The notes beneath the pieces are model-generated. The model saw only the letters and a list, made by a program, of their open reading frames with translations, did not search any database and was not told the DNA's origin. From assembly GCA_030145245.1 (NCBI GenBank), contig JAQYWC010000056.1, positions 35,114 through 99,113 of the forward strand: a stretch of 64,000 nt of DNA, written 5' to 3'. This document shows positions 63,589 through 64,000 of the stretch, in pieces (within the stretch, counting starts at the first letter, position 1; the number at the start of each line of letters is the position of its first letter). Position numbers and translations under genes: made by a program. The stretch comes from Desulfobacterium sp. GTDB lineage: Bacteria; Desulfobacterota; Desulfobacteria; Desulfobacterales; Desulfobacteraceae.

Positions 63589-64000
63589 ATGACAAGAATT
63601 GAATTGGCCACCCAGCGTTTTTCAGAAGGATTTCACTGTTCCCAGGCAGTTTTGGAGGCATTTGCAGAAGATTACGGGCTTGACCCCATAATTGCCAGAA
63701 AAATAGCAAACCCGCTTGCCGCAGGTTCCGGACAGGGTGGGGAATGTGGTGCTGTAACCGGCGCCTTCCTGGTTCTCGGTTTGGAATACGGCATGGAAAA
63801 CGCCACTGATTCAGAGGCGTTTAAAACCGTGTTTGAGAAAATTGGCATATTCACAGAGAAATTCAAAGCCCACCACGGCAATCTCAATTGCAGCCAGCTC
63901 ATCGGTCTCGATGTGCTCAGTGAGGAAGGGCTGAGTGATTTTATGGAAAAGGATCTCAAAATGACCCAGTGCATAAATTATGTTGTAGATGCTGTAAAAA
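63589..64000 (+). CDS. C_GCAxxG_C_C family protein (3' end outside window)
   Basis: Starts at ATG 63589 with AAGGAG seven bases upstream and runs off the window, with 137 codons visible. The family Cys are present: HCSQAV, GGECGAVTGA, NCSQLIG and QCINYV. Members occur in anaerobes and are thought to bind a metal or Fe-S cofactor in redox processes; the function is unknown. It probably continues the redox gene run upstream. Confidence 0.87.
   Translation, partial: MTRIELATQRFSEGFHCSQAVLEAFAEDYGLDPIIARKIANPLAAGSGQGGECGAVTGAFLVLGLEYGMENATDSEAFKTVFEKIGIFTEKFKAHHGNLNCSQLIGLDVLSEEGLSDFMEKDLKMTQCINYVVDAVK

Noticed and set aside
1..64000. CRISPR array, rRNA, tRNA, transposase or prophage genes
   Set aside because: I saw no spaced direct-repeat array, no tRNA-like cloverleaf, no rRNA segment and no recognisable transposase, integrase or phage gene. 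A tool-based scan for tRNA and small RNA would be needed to exclude short ones.

Overview
The window looks like chromosomal DNA of a sulfate-reducing Desulfobacterota bacterium (Desulfobacterales-like); this is inferred from gene content, since no rRNA or dsr gene is present. Pointers are an etfB/etfA pair next to a membrane Fe-S Etf:quinone oxidoreductase, a FlgM neighbour resembling the DVU0524 family, a C_GCAxxG_C_C redox protein, a DsrE-like protein, and many CCG-domain and 4Fe-4S proteins. Most of the DNA is moderately GC-rich with tight operons, Shine-Dalgarno sites and small overlaps. One AT-rich patch at about 56.7-58.2 kb looks foreign.

Layout. 1-3.9 kb: end of an FAD/Fe-S oxidase, rsmE, and tyrS behind a long leader. 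3.9-9.4 kb: an acyltransferase-SDR operon (minus), then a LysR regulator divergent from leuCD. 9.5-12.3 kb: a small protein, a Trp-rich repeated membrane protein and a metallo-beta-lactamase-fold protein. 12.4-15.1 kb: succinate dehydrogenase/fumarate reductase A and B without a membrane anchor, behind tandem palindromes. 15.2-24.4 kb (minus): a large STAND-TPR-SARP regulator, then an MMPL exporter, a DUF1571-like LysM protein, a LolA-like protein and a DUF1302-type outer-membrane protein. 24.6-30 kb: lipoprotein, alpha/beta hydrolase, acetyl-CoA hydrolase/transferase and a two-component system. 30.1-37.1 kb: small protein, isochorismatase, DMT transporter, RND permease plus adaptor, universal stress protein. 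37.1-41.7 kb: etfA, etfB, Etf:quinone oxidoreductase, TetR regulator. 42.2-45 kb: class II aldolase, FlgM region. 45-54 kb: hisF-hisH-mazG-cvpA (minus), divergent from phoH-HD hydrolase-ybeY-pdxJ, then a ChaN-like lipoprotein and truC. 54.1-56.7 kb: topB. 57.1-58.2 kb: a frameshifted gene and an ankyrin protein. 58.2-64 kb: histidine kinase, K+ channel, DsrE-like, SagB-type nitroreductase, ferritin-like, ene-reductase and a C_GCAxxG_C_C protein cut by the window end.

Two regulatory systems stand out. First, tyrS is preceded by a 31-codon leader peptide with seven Tyr codons in eight positions, overlapping mutually exclusive hairpins and followed by two intrinsic terminators: a complete ribosome-stalling attenuator for a tyrosyl-tRNA synthetase. 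Second, 7-4-7 direct heptamer repeats (TTAGTTY-N4-TTAGTTY, 11-bp period, the geometry of SARP binding sites) lie upstream of both the MMPL exporter operon and the acyltransferase-SDR operon about 15 kb away. The only SARP-type regulator in the window sits directly next to one of them. This suggests a small regulon coupling envelope-lipid modification to lipid export.
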